A stretch of 64,000 bases of DNA from Boswellia sacra (lineage: Eukaryota; Streptophyta; Magnoliopsida; Sapindales; Burseraceae): the NCBI GenBank assembly GCA_013180625.2, contig SNVD02001293.1:79464-143463 (forward strand). Reading direction: 5' to 3'. Both the position numbers and the translations under genes were made by a program. How positions within the stretch are numbered: position 1 is the stretch's first letter; each line of letters begins with the position of its first letter. Under the pieces are notes generated by a model, which ran no database searches, had not been told where the DNA came from, and worked only from the letters and a program-made list of their open reading frames with translations. Shown here piece after piece: positions 23,375 to 34,390 of the stretch.

Positions 23375-24600
23375 GATGTCCCTACTAGATGGAATGCTAC
23401 ATATTTGATATTGGAGAGTGCTTTACAATTTCAAAAAGCACTCAATCATTTGGAAGAAGAGGATGGGCATTATAAATTTTACTTGTAGAGGTTAACAAGT
23501 TGGATCAGCAAAGTAAAAGGATTGGAGATTGTTTGTTTGTTTTTTGTAAAATTTTCATGATATAACTTTCAAGTTTAATGCTTCTTTGACTATGACATCA
23601 CATCTTGCATATAATGGGATATCAAAAATTCACAGTCAATTGATTGAGTTGAACGAATAGAGGAGTAGTGTTTTGTGTGATATGGCAAGAAATATGAAGA
23701 AGAAATTTGGCAAGTACTTTGGGTCTTTTGATAAATTTAATGAGATGTTGTTCATTGCATTTGTACTTGGTCCAAGATTCAAAATGAGGTACTTTGATTT
23801 TACTTGGAATAGTTTTTGGGGTGCAACTAAGATAAAGGAAATGATAATGTCGCTTAAGACATCGTTGTTAAAGCTATATGACATTTATAAGCCTTCTGTA
23901 TATGTGTCATCAAAAGTGGTAAGGACTGAAGCATTAAAGTCCCTCGTTAGTCATATCCTAACCATATTAATAAGTGATGAGTACCCACAATGGGTTGGTT
24001 CAAGTGGTAAGGGCGATCCAGGAGGGAGTTGGTAAGGCCAACGGTGAAGTCCTAGCTTCGACTCTTCACGATGGCCTTTCCCCATGAGGTAAATGGGAGA
24101 TCGTGACAGTGGGTTATGGTCATGCTAGTCTCCCCCGAAGATTAGTTGTAGTGCGCGTAAGCTGGCTTGGACACCTCGGTTGCAAAAAAAAAAGAAGTGA
24201 TGAAGTTCAAATGGTTGCAAAGCGATAGATAGATCCAGCCATAAAGGTTATGGATAATCTAACGCGGTTAGGATCATCAAATGAGGTGGATACTTATTTA
24301 AACAATGCTAATTTGGTGTGACAAAATGAGGATTTTGATCTTTTAGGTTGGTGGAAACTAAATAAAGGCAGCTTTCCTGTGTTATCACGTATAGCAAAGG
24401 ATGTTTTTGTTATTCTGGTCTCCACTGGTGCTTATAAGTCAGCATTCAAAACAGGAAGGTGGGTTCTTGACTAATCTGAGTTCATTAACTCGTAAAATGG
24501 TTGAATCCTTAATATGTTCTTAGTATTGGAGAACCTCTACATTGATTGATGAAGTTTTCCCCACTAAAGAGACAATAGAAGGTGCTACCTGAGATTCTGT
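23375..24600 (+). pseudogene. Ac-type hAT transposase, C-terminal part (broken, SINE inside)
   Basis: Continues the transposase begun at 3009. After the duplicated GATGT it reads P-T-R-W-N-A-T-Y-L-I-L-E-S-A-L, then a K-K-F-G-K-Y-F segment near 23700 with V-L-G-P-R-F-K-M. After the SINE comes the hAT dimerisation domain: F-D-L-L-G-W-W-K-L-N near 24335-24365, F-P-V-L-S-R-I-A-K-D near 24375 and V-S-T-G-A-Y-K-S-A-F near 24420, close to the family V-S-T-x-x-S-E-S-A-F. Frameshifts and stops (for example near 23490 and 24320) show decay. Confidence 0.88.
23981..24194 (+). mobile_element. tRNA-derived SINE with 9-bp target duplication
   Basis: A 214-bp insertion flanked by AAGTGATGA at 23972-23980 and 24195-24203. 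It has a pol III A-box-like TGGTTCAAGTGG at 23996-24007 and a B-box-like CTTCGACTC at about 24056-24064, and it ends in a short A-rich tail. It sits inside the hAT transposase, whose sequence resumes on the other side. Confidence 0.88.
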
Positions 24601-25561
24601 GGGTTTTTGTACATCAATTGAGACAAGCAACATGGATTTTGGTTATTAACTTCAAATATTATTTCTAATTTATAACATATTGTATAGTACATTGTATAGA
24701 AATAAGCCTTTGGCTAACTAAATCGTTATGTTTTGTGCTTGTTCGTCATTGATGCAGATGTTTTAAAATCAACCATGATAGTAGTTGAGTGTTGGGACCT
24801 TGATTGATGAGTGTCAATTTCATAGGCAATGATAGTTTTCAATACCTTCTCATCCTGTTTCATAGTTAAGTCTTCTAAGTTTTTATTGGTGACTTTAAGT
24901 TTTATTTTGGTTTTTGACAACTTCGTGGCCTTGTTGAATATTGATTATGTTTTCAATTTTTGATATTTAAAGTTGATGGAAATTCGGAAGAGGTAGTTTG
25001 ATTCTTTTTCATTCCAAGTTGGTGTAATCTCAAGTTTTAGTTTGATGAAGATTATGTTATACTTTGTTGAAAACTTGGATTGTTGTAATTTGCATCCCTA
25101 ACTATGTGTTGTACTTTATAATTCAATACAAAAATAGATTCTCTAAACGACAGCTTCCTGTATAATCGAATTTCAAAATATTTACCAAACACCAAAATAG
25201 TTGTAGTTAGTAATAGAAGCTAAAAGCTACTGTGCAACAGTGGGGTCAAACACACAAAGAGTCTAATTTTTGTAAATGGGCCTTGTTTTCTATATATATG
25301 GCCTAAGTTACGTAAATGGCCTTTGTTTTGTATAATATAGCCTTCAAAATATATATAGGCCTAATTCAATTGTTATAAAATAATTCTAATAAAATTGTGA
25401 AATTGGCCTAGCCCACCCCAAGTACCCCAACCAAACTTGATAGGTGGGTTAAATGTCAAATTCCATTTCTTGAAAACCTAATCACGTTAAAATCTCAAAC
25501 CTAATCCCTTATTAGGTTGAGCCGGGTTTGGCAAAACCCAACCCGATCCGACCAGTGTTCA
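24601..25561. other. hAT 3' non-coding region and unassigned AT-rich DNA
   Basis: No coding sequence was recognised. Near 25517-25552 lies a C/G-rich sub-terminal stretch containing GGGTTTGG and CAACCCGA, of the kind found near the ends of Ac-type hAT elements. This makes about 25567 a plausible 3' end, where copia sequence starts. No matching 5' end or target duplication could be shown. Confidence 0.45.
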
Positions 25562-26170
25562 ACCCTACTTAATCAGTTCTTGCAAGCTCCAAAAATTTCT
25601 CATTGGCAAGCATTTAAGAGAGTTCTAAGATACTTGAAAGGAACTCTCTCTTATGGTATTCACATCAAACCATGTCAAAGATTGGTACTGAATGCATACT
25701 GTGATGTGGATTGGGCTTGCAATCTTGATGATAGGAAATCTGCTGGAGGTGATTGTATACTCTTAGGCAATTCTTGTGTCTTGGCAATCTAAAAAGTAAT
25801 TAGTTATTGCTTGATCTACTACAAAGTTCGAATATAGAGCTTTGGCCCAAGCAACTGTTGAATTAACTTGGATTCAATCCTTGCTCCAAGAGATTCATCT
25901 TGATATTTCTTAATACCTAGTGATTTGGTGTAATAATATATGTGTAGGGCCTTTGGTAGCCAACCCCGTTCATCATGCTCGCACTAAACATATTGAAATA
26001 GATGTTCATGTTGTTTGTGATAAAGTACTCCAACGGAAGCTTGAAGTCCATTATGTTCCATCAACAAACCAAATTATAGATTGCCTCACAAAGCCTCTAT
26101 CAGTTTCTCAATTTCTCTCTTTTCAGGACAAACTTGGTGTGGTAGAAGCACCATCTCATTTGAGGGGGGA
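25562..26170 (+). pseudogene. Ty1/copia polyprotein fragment (RNase H, 3' end of pol)
   Basis: The plus strand reads the end of a copia pol: F-L-Q-A-P-K-I-S-H-W-Q-A, R-V-L-R-Y-L-K-G-T, N-A-Y-C-D-V-D-W-A, then D-D-R-K-S-A-G-G. After frame changes near 25785 and 25910 it reads E-Y-R-A-L-A-Q-A-T, H-A-R-T-K-H-I-E-I-D-V-H and D-C-L-T-K-P-L-S. These are the conserved RNase H blocks of plant copia. A purine tract at 26160-26170 leads into the LTR. Everything upstream of the connection domain is missing; the fragment starts at the probable hAT end. Confidence 0.88.
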
Positions 26171-26493
26171 TGTCAAAGCAGGACATCAACAAGGCTACTG
26201 GACAAGACCAAGACACATTTGCAAGGCTATTAGACAAGATCGAGTCACATTAGCTTGCTAATCTCTATTAAGTTTTAGTTGTTTTTGTTTTTTGTTTTTC
26301 CTTTAATTATTTCACTACATTTTCTCTTTCATTGTTCTCTACTTTGTTGGGATATTTTGTCTTTTTTCGTTTTTACTTGACCAGGTATCCCACCAGATGT
26401 TAATTTGTTATTTGCTGCACTCCCCATATATATTTAATGGAATCATCTAAGGTTTCTCTTGAGCTGAGTTTCATTCTTCCACAGCCTTCCACA
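26171..26493 (+). repeat. 3' LTR of the copia fragment
   Basis: Starts TGTCAAAGC directly after the purine tract GAGGGGGGA and ends near TTCCACA. A TATA-like TATATATTTAA lies near 26428-26438. The right edge is inferred from where the repeated sulfotransferase flank begins. Confidence 0.65.
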
Positions 26494-26502
26494 TTTTTCT
26501 AA

Positions 26503-27200
26503 GTGTCACCTACATGCCAATGCCATTCTCAAGATTAATTAGTAAGAGTATTTTTTTTGATATGGTCGATTGATCGGAATCGCTTTAGTTTTTTCAATAA
26601 GAAAATATCACATGCTATATCTAAAGGTTTTGGTTTAATATCATAATAAAATATAGATTAGCTTAAAAAAAAATTTTGCCAATTTGAAAATGAATAGTAG
26701 GTGACAGCTGGCGTGACACACGACAGCAATAAAAGTGTAATTATTTGTGCTATATTTTATTATATTATTCAAAACGTGAAAGTGATATAATATTTTAAAT
26801 ATAAACATTTTAAATAAATTAAAGTTAATTACCCCATGTCCATAGAGAGAGTTTTGGATGAAGCCACTACACCATGTCATTCCAGTCACTTGGTGTAGTG
26901 GATGCATAGAAGACTCTCTCATATTTATGATATGAACTGCTTTATGATTGATGCATTGAAAATATGAACGTCATGTAACGGTACCGTTGTATACGATGAT
27001 GATGCTTGATATGTATTTTGATTGATGAGCATAGTCTTAAAGCATAAAATTAAATTAAAAAGTAAAATTGAAAATAAAAATAAAGATTTTAATATTAATT
27101 TATTATATCACTCAATATTTTATTATTTTTGTTCATCTGATTTTATAGTACCACTGTTAATGCTATTAAACTGTTCTTTTTTTTTTTAAATAAAAGACAT
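26503..27200 (-). repeat. Sulfotransferase 5'-flank repeat, copy 1
   Basis: Homologous to 50580-51900 and 58480-61222, in the same orientation. Shared landmarks are GTCACC(T)x-CAT-x-CC, GATATGGT-GATTGAT, AAAATATCACATGCTATAT, AAATTAAAGTTAATTAC and a GAACYGCTTTAT block. In the copy at 50580 this sequence lies just upstream of a sulfotransferase start, so it is the 5' flank of that gene. Here no sulfotransferase coding sequence remains to its left; a copia LTR abuts it. Confidence 0.75.
26839..26922. mobile_element. Small foldback element in flank copy 1
   Basis: About 84 bp absent from the other two flank copies. Its ends are inverted: CCATAGAGAGAG and CCACTACACC at the left match ATGAGAGAG and CCACTACACC on the opposite strand at the right, leaving a ~20-nt loop. 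It splits the GTTAATTAC and GAACTGC landmarks that are close together elsewhere. Confidence 0.65.
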
Positions 27201-27773
27201 CCATTGATTTTTCATTGAATGAAATGATAAATAATATTTACAAATTAAACTTATGTATATTCAATGTGAAGCAATATGTTAAGTAAATTAAGGAGGTAAG
27301 AACTTAATTGATTTTAAAGTAAAATGTACATTTATTTTATCAAATGGATCGTATAGTTAAAAAAAAAATCATTTACTTTATATTTAATTAAAATATAAGA
27401 AAAAAAGATTTCTCAATCGGCACTAGCTATATGGCTCTTTTCTTGTTGTTTTTATTGCATATGTTGTTTTTTACAGGGCAAGATTACATTTGTTTCGGCC
27501 TTTTTATTGGTCAAAAGATTTTTTTTTTTTAATGCCAAAAGATCTTCTAAATTTTTTATGTTGTTTAGCTACTAGTTAAGAACTTATGGGTCATTAAAAA
27601 AAAAAATTTGTGCCTTCTAGGAGAAGCTCAAAATTAAAACCTCTAGAAAAAACTCTTTCTTAGCTTTTTCAAGTGTTAAAATATGAAATATACCTTTACT
27701 ATATTTTAAAAGTTTTATCTTATCATACTTTAAAAAAAAATATTATTTTGGTAATTTAACATTATCAAACAAC

Positions 27774-27839
<66 letters not shown>

Positions 27840-28020
27840 GTATATATATAAACTCTATTTTTATAAGCTCTATTCTAATAAGACTTATTTTATAATCTCT
27901 TTTTTAAAGTTAAAAAACTAATTGTGTTAGTTGATTTATTTTTTTACAAAGGATAGGTATTAGCTAACTTGAGATTCATAGGAGGACTTAAAATTGATGC
28001 CAACTGGCAATATCTTCTAG
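27201..28020. other. AT-rich spacer with (TA)n microsatellite
   Basis: No gene recognised. A pure (TA)n run followed by a few TATG units occupies 27780-27850. Several A- and T-runs are present. Confidence 0.6.
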
Positions 28021-28025
28021 GGATT

Positions 28026-28946
28026 TGTTAGGTTTTGCAACGTATGAAAGTTAAGAATAATATAATAGAAAATCGTAATGTAAATCGAAACACGATTTTT
28101 TACGTGGTTCGGTTATAACCAACCTACATCCAGGGGCAACAAAAGTTACAATCCACTATGTTGTATGTGTTTACACTCAACTTATGACTCTTTACAGTGG
28201 TAGACACCTACTCACTCACTAACCTAATCTATGTAAACTTGATCAACCACGATCACAACCATAGTCCTTCACACACTCTTCTGATGCTGCTCTTTTTTAG
28301 TCACGATTATCTTAACAACACGATGTTAAAAATAACATAACACCCGTAACTGCTACAGACCCGTAACTAGTATAGACACATGTGATTACTCAACTCCCTT
28401 AAGCTCACACGATCTATAATATTAACCAAAGCCTAAAGCTTTATACAAGACATAAAAACAAATACAAGACGCACTCAAACTTGCTTTTGCTTGCTCTCTC
28501 TCAATTTGCGTTGAATGCCTTGAATTAATTCCACCAAAAGCTATGAAGATAGCTTTATATAGTATTTGATATCAATTGTAATCCTTGTAAAAATCCTGTA
28601 GAATCTCAATAAAACTCATAAAAAAAGTTTGGATAATAATCAAACATTATAGGAAGTGATAATATACTTCTCCTAAGTAAACTAGAATACTAAAATAATA
28701 TCCTAATCTAATAAGGGATAATTAATACAATATGAAACTTCCTATTCAACTAAGATTCCAAATCCAAACTTATTCCTATTCAACTAGGATAACATATCAA
28801 AACGCATTCCTATTTTAATTAAAATTCTCCTAATACAAAACATATACATAAAATAAATGAGATTAGAAAAATATTCATATTTAATGTTTTTATCACATGA
28901 TGACAAAATACTCGTGTGCAATGCACATGCACTTCTAGAACCAACA
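28026..28946 (-). repeat. Element C 3' LTR
   Basis: A 921-bp LTR, plus strand TGTTAGG...CCAACA (sense TGTTGGTTCTAG...). Contains the ACGTGGTTCGG motif near 28103 common at the R/U5 side of plant copia LTRs. Pairs with 32241-33161. Confidence 0.92.
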
Positions 28947-29427
28947 ATCTCCCCCTTTGGCATATGAAACTTCCTATTCAAGTAGGATTCCAAATCCAAA
29001 CTTATTCCTATTCAACTAGGATAACATATCAAAACATATTCATATTTTAATTAAAATTCTCCTAATACAAAACATATACATAAAATAAATGAGATTAGAA
29101 AAATATTCATATTTAATGTTTTTATCACGTGATGACAAAATACTCGTGTGCAATGCACATGCACTTCTAGAACCAACAATCTCCCCCTTTGGCATATGAA
29201 ACTTCCTATTCAACTAGGATTAGAAATCCAAACTTATTCCTATTCAACTAGGATAACATATCAAAACGTATTCCTATTTTAATTAAAATTCTCCTAATAC
29301 AAAACATATACATAAAATAAATGAGATTAGAAAAATATTCATATTTAATAGTTTTATCACATGATGACAAAATACTCGTGTGCAATGCACATGTACTTCT
29401 AGAACCAACAATCTCCCCCTTTGGCAT
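28947..29427 (-). repeat. Tandem copies of the U3 start plus polypurine tract
   Basis: Two 232-bp units (28947-29178 and 29179-29410), each made of the polypurine tract and the first 215 bp of the LTR, follow the 3' LTR, and a third tract closes the series at 29411-29427. The 17-nt tract recurs at 28947-28963, 29179-29195 and 29411-29427. The units are nearly identical to each other and to 28732-28946. The 5' LTR has no such extra copies. Confidence 0.92.
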
Positions 29428-30560
29428 CTTGTGACGAAAACGTCTAAATATGTAAAAAAATAAAGAAACAACCAAATAACACCAAAAACATCCATAGTTC
29501 TCCCCCTTGTTTTCTGAACAAGTGCCAAAGTATAAAAGAAAATCAAAATGACAAACAAAACTCCCCCTGGCTGAATGTTTAACTTTTTAAATTGTGCATA
29601 AATGTGAAGAAAATTTTAAAAACCAAGAAACTAATTAAATCAAGTACTCCTGCAATTGAACCAACTCCCCCTCAAATCAATTTCGCTGACCTAGAACTTT
29701 TGACACATCAAAAAACACTTAAGAGGATCAAACTGAGTCAGACATAAGGCACTGATCGTAAGTTATAAAAACCATAACTGAAAACAGTCGAAATTCACAT
29801 AACAAAAATATCTGGACATCATATAATCTTTTATAACCAAGCATGTATCCGAGCTGTGGATAAACATCAAACATAAATATTATTTGATCACTTAATCCAA
29901 TTGAGTGGTCAACTTGAACATGCTTCTTACACACATAAAAGTTAATCTGAATGGGAATTTTCTGAATGAATACAATAGCTTTCACACATGTATAGAGGTA
30001 GCCCTTTTCCATTTGAGTGGGTGACCTCAACATATTTCCAAGATACATTGAAGTTACTCTTAATGGATGGCTTTCAGACATCATATACTGGTAGCCCTCT
30101 CTGTATTTGACATTAAATTACTAGCAAATTTATACCAATAAAATAGCTCAAGCATGCTTTAATTATAAATAGACTAATGATGCTACAGATATAAACAACA
30201 TATCTGAATACTGTTATAATTCAAGTAACAGCCAAGTGCCAATGTCCTTTCTCAGTTTTTCAAATCTCAGTGCATCTTACTGCTTTATATGAACAGGTCA
30301 ACTTAGTTTATTCTCAGATGAAACATGCTCAGTACAGATAACCTTTGATTCATTAAGTTTCTAAACAATACTTTTTGTCATCACTTGTGTGATTGAAAAT
30401 TTTCAAACACTTTTTATTTCCTATCACATGTTTAGAACAAGCACAATTATCATTTGAAGAAACATTAAGTGTAGCAACTTTGTAATGAGTTTCATGTTTC
30501 TTAGCCCAGACCTATCGTGTCTTATGTAACTGTCTAAACTGACTTGCCTTTTTCTTTAAA
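29428..30560. other. Element C 3' internal region, no clear coding
   Basis: DNA between gag and the polypurine tracts. Three more CTCCCCCT-like tracts occur at about 29498-29510, 29561-29568 and 29664-29672. A 118-codon frame at 29728-30084 (minus) has no recognisable motif. Near 30420-30460 the sense strand reads C-x-C-S-K-H-V-I-G-N-K, which resembles a decayed copia protease start (D-S-G-C-S-x-H). Confidence 0.5.
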
Positions 30561-32206
30561 AAATTTTGCAATCTATAGCACCTAGGTCTAATGTGACCTT
30601 TAACACCACAAAAATAGCATGTAGGAACAAATTTTCTTACCTTTTCTGGATTTGAAATGAAAGAACTCATTAGGAAGCAAAATCAATCATATCTTTAAAG
30701 CTTGAGTTAGAAGTGTTATCAGAATTTGAAGCTTTAACAAACACTGTCTTCGATGTTGAAGCGCCATTCTTTCCATCATGCCTATCCCATGTTTGATGGA
30801 GTTGTCATGGCCTAAACTCAAAATTTGATCAAGCTTTGCTGAACCTATCTTGAGTTGATTAATGCACTTGTTTACCTCATCCGATTCTGCAGTAATTTTT
30901 TGGATACATTTTGTCTTATCTGTCACAACAGATTCCAGTTTTATGATTTGTTCATTTGTAGATGCTATTTCGCTCCTGACCACTTCTTGTTCATTCTGAA
31001 GCGTTTTGATATGTACTTTCTGCTTCTCCCACATCTCATAAGGTGCATTATACGCCTCGTGAAGTTCTCCATAGTATTCAGCATCCTTCTCAGCATCTGA
31101 CTCCTCAATGTCTGATCTGTTCTGTTCTGTTACGTTAGACACAACAACTCAATTATTTCAGACATAACTATTTGCTTTTTATCTGAAATAGTCTCATTGA
31201 ATGCTAAATAATTGTTCGAGTTGTCTTCATCTGTTTCTGAGTCATCATCCCTCCATGTTGCACACAAACTCCTTTTCTTCTTGTAATTAGGACACTCAGT
31301 TTGAATGTGCCCAAATCCCTTGCATTCATAACATTGAATACCTTTTCACTCAAACTTCTCTTATTTTTTCTTTGCTGGTTCTTTACGAAATTTTTTAGCA
31401 TCAAAGTTCTCAGAATTTTTCTTCTTGAGATTTTTCTTCATATATTTGACAAAATTCTCTGTCAAATTAGCAAGTTCATCATCGGAATCATCAAGATTGC
31501 TGTCATCTTTTTCTTCTTTTTCTAAAGAAGAAATCAAGGCAACACTATTTTCCCTCCTTCTTGACTTTAAACCCATCTCATATGCTTGAAGAGACTCAAT
31601 CAACTCATCAACTCACAATGATTTCACATTATTGCTTTCTTCGATAGCTGTGACCTTATGCTGAAATTTTTTTGATAAAGATCTAAGTATCTGGCCAACA
31701 ATTTTAGCCTTAGTATATTCCTCACCAAGCATATAAGTAGAGTTAGTAATTTCACAAAGTCTAGTATGAAATTCACTAATGGTTTCTTCTTCATGCATAA
31801 CTAAGTTTTCAAATTTAGAAGTCAAAGTAAGCAACTTAGATTCTTTAACCCGTTGAGTACCTTCATTCTTCACCTCAAGGATATCCCAAGCTTCTTTTGC
31901 AATGGTGCACTTTGAAATTAATCCACACTGTTGAAGGTTGATAGCATTAAAAATAACATTGATGCCTTTGGAATTCCATCTAGCTAATCGATATTCAGCT
32001 TCACTCCACTCATTTTGTGGTTTCTCAATCTGCTGCCCAGCATCATTGGCTTTTGTTGGGGGTGTCCAGCCATGAACAATGCTTGTCCACACTCTTTCAT
32101 TAATTGATTTGATGAAAACCCTCATCTTGACTTTCCAATAAATATAGTTTGCATCTTCAAGTAACGGTGGTTGAGTGACCAATCCTCTTGCTCGAAATCC
32201 TTCCAT
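30561..32206 (-). pseudogene. Element C gag (capsid domain, zinc knuckles, coiled coil)
   Basis: From the ATG at 32206 a 197-codon frame gives the copia capsid domain: N-Y-I-Y-W-K-V-K-M-R-V-F-I near the start, then A-K-E-A-W-D-I-L-E, T-S-K-F-E-N-L-V-M and I-L-R-S-L-S-K-K-F-Q. After a stop the reading continues through an acidic/lysine-rich stretch (31361-31603) to a CCHC knuckle C-Y-E-C-K-G-F-G-H-I-Q-T-E-C-P near 31340-31290. In another frame (31142-30687) a coiled-coil-like segment rich in E, K, Q and I follows, then a second knuckle C-Y-F-C-G-V-K-G-H-I-R-P-R-C near 30610-30570. Two knuckles separated by a coiled coil is a known long-gag layout in plant copia. Only a few lesions break it. 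Confidence 0.85.
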
Positions 32207-32226
32207 ACCTGTATGTCAGTGTACCC

Positions 32227-32238
32227 GCTCTGATACCA
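32227..32238 (-). promoter_or_regulatory. Element C primer binding site (tRNA-iMet)
   Basis: Sense TGGTATCAGAGC, complementary to the 3' end of initiator tRNA-Met, two bases inside the 5' LTR. Confidence 0.92.
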
Positions 32239-32240
32239 AT

Positions 32241-33161
32241 TGTTGGGCTTTGCAGCATATAGAAGTTACGAATAATATAACAGAAAACTGTCATGTAAAT
32301 CGAAACACGATTTTTTACGTGGTTCGGTTATAACCAACCTACATCCACAGGCAACAAGAGTTGCAATCCACTATGTTGTATGTGTTTACACTCGACTTAG
32401 GACTCTTTGCAGTGGTAGACACCCACTCACTCACTAACCTAATCTATGTAAACTTGATCAACCCCGATCACAACCATAGTCTTCACACACTCTTCTGATG
32501 CTGCTCTTTTTCTGTCATGATTAACTTAACAACACGCTGTTAAGAATTACATAATATCCGTAACTACTACAAACCCGTAACTAGTATAGACACATGTGAT
32601 TACTCAACTCCCCTAAGCTCACACGATCTATAACAATTAACCAAAGCCTAAAGCTTTATACAAGACATAAAAACAAATAAAAGACGCACTCAAACTTGCT
32701 CTTGCTTGCTCTCTCTCAATTTTCGTTAAAAGCCTTGAATTAATTCCACCAAAAGCTATGAAGATAGCTTTATATAGTATTTGATATCAATTGTAATACT
32801 TGTTAAAATCCTGTAAAATCTCCATAAAACTCATAAGAAAAGTTTGAATAATAATCAAACATTATAGGAAGTGATAATATACTTCTCCTAAGTATACTAG
32901 AATATTTAAATAATATCCTAATCTAATAAGGGATAATTAATACAAATATAAAACTTCCTATTCAACTAGGATTCCAAATCCAAACTTATTCCTATTCAAC
33001 TAGGATAACATATCAAAACTTATCCTATTTTAATTAAAATTCTCCTAATAGAAAACATATATATAAAATAAATGAGATTAGGAAAATGTACATATTTAAT
33101 GTTTTTATCATATGATGACAAAATACTCATGTGCAATGCACATGCACTTCTAGAACCAACA
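32241..33161 (-). repeat. Element C 5' LTR
   Basis: A 921-bp partner of 28026-28946, plus strand TGTTGGG...CCAACA, followed by the duplicated GGATT. Differences from the 3' LTR are scattered substitutions. Confidence 0.92.
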
Positions 33162-33166
33162 GGATT

Positions 33167-34390
33167 AATACATAAACACTTCCAAAGTTGATTTGTTGGA
33201 TGAAGCAACAATTTTTCTCTCTAAATCATATAGTAACATGTTAACTCCAATTCTTAGGCAGCCCTTTGAATGCAAAAGAAACATGAGGGCATTGTTGACA
33301 TTTCTTAAGCTATTTATTAATCATAGGGTTTTTTTTTTAATAATCACCTATAGTTTCATGAATAATTAATCGATTATCCCTGCTGTTAATTAATGGCTGT
33401 TACATTTTAATCTTTATTATTAGTTCAAGCTGGAATTATTCGGATCCAAAAATTTATCTACAAACATTTATTATTAAACTTTTATAATATTATTTTAGTA
33501 AATATAAAATGACTAGTCCAATTAATATTCGATGGTACAAAACTATTTTATGATATTATTAAGGCCAATTCCCTGTGTTAATAATTTAATGAAAATTGAT
33601 GGTAAAGGATGGTTGATGACTTAAAAAAATAATAAATAAATAAAGTTGTCGATGAAAGAACTACAATTGCCCTGCACGAACTTTTCCCAAAACTTTGATG
33701 TAGTTTCTGATATTTTTCATTCCAAAATAAAAGTGGTCTTTTTTTCAAATTAATCATGACTTTTGGTAAATTTACCGGAGTACGTTGGTATCACGTTTTT
33801 TACAAATATAAAAAAGAGGCAAGTATGACTTGAGAGTGAGCCTGACAAATGCAAATGGAATGGGATGGAAAAAGCTTGGATAAAGACCAAAACTTTTACA
33901 AAGCATTTGAAAATAGTCAAAACTTTTAAAGTACTTTATCTAAAAAAAATTTTATTAATCTTAAGATATAATATATTCTATTAATTATTAATTATTGTTG
34001 TTATTATTTTTATTGCTGTTGTTGTTTTGGGAAAACTTTACAAAATCATCTTTCATTAGTTTTATTTTAGTATTGGTAAGATTATTTGAATTTAAGAAAT
34101 TGTTTTTGCACTATTATTCTGAATGCTCATTTCATTAAAGTTTTAAAATGAACAAAGTTAATTAACCAATTAAACTCAAAAGATCACTCTTTAATATAAT
34201 TGCAAATACAATTAAATTTAACAATTTCTTTTTCAGAAATTTGATTCATTAAAAAATAATTAATTTGGAATCTTTACACAAAGATTCAAGAAATTGAAAC
34301 AAAAAATATTCTTCTTGAAGTAGTTAAATCAATTTCTTTCGAATCAGAAGCAAAAGATATATATGAAGTTTTGAGAAGATTGAAAGTTAG
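33167..34390. other. AT-rich spacer with a possible short exon at its end
   Basis: No gene recognised with confidence. At 34262-34389 the plus strand has an uninterrupted frame beginning W-N-L-Y-T-K-I-Q-E-I that meets element D. Beyond D (46980) it would close after only three codons. It is too short to name. Confidence 0.4.

Larger units (their letters stand above)
28026..33161 (-). mobile_element. Copia-type LTR retrotransposon C, gag-only (non-autonomous)
   Basis: Complete ends: LTRs 28026-28946 and 32241-33161, both 921 bp, with the 5-bp target duplication GGATT at 28021-28025 and 33162-33166. It reads right to left. The primer site (32227-32238, complement of tRNA-iMet) lies two bases inside the 5' LTR. 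The inside is under 3 kb and codes only for gag and a trace of protease; reverse transcriptase, RNase H and integrase are absent. Next to the 3' LTR, the first ~215 bp of the LTR plus the polypurine tract occur twice more in tandem (28947-29410). Confidence 0.93.

Noticed and set aside
23990..24070. Functional tRNA gene
   Set aside because: A and B boxes are present but the cloverleaf arms do not form; the poly-A tail and target duplication show a SINE.
25241..25567. Small hAT MITE with ends TGGGGTCAAACAC and GTGTTCAACCCTA
   Set aside because: The ends pair at most positions, but the flanking 8 bp differ (TGCAACAG and CTTAATCA). I kept only the idea that 25567 may be the 3' end of the large hAT.
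28715..29427. CRISPR-like array
   Set aside because: The units are 232 bp long, directly adjacent and made of LTR and polypurine-tract sequence; there are no short repeats with unique spacers, and the DNA is plant nuclear.
29728..30084. 118-codon gene inside element C
   Set aside because: No family motif, unusual composition and position in the 3' non-coding part of a retroelement.
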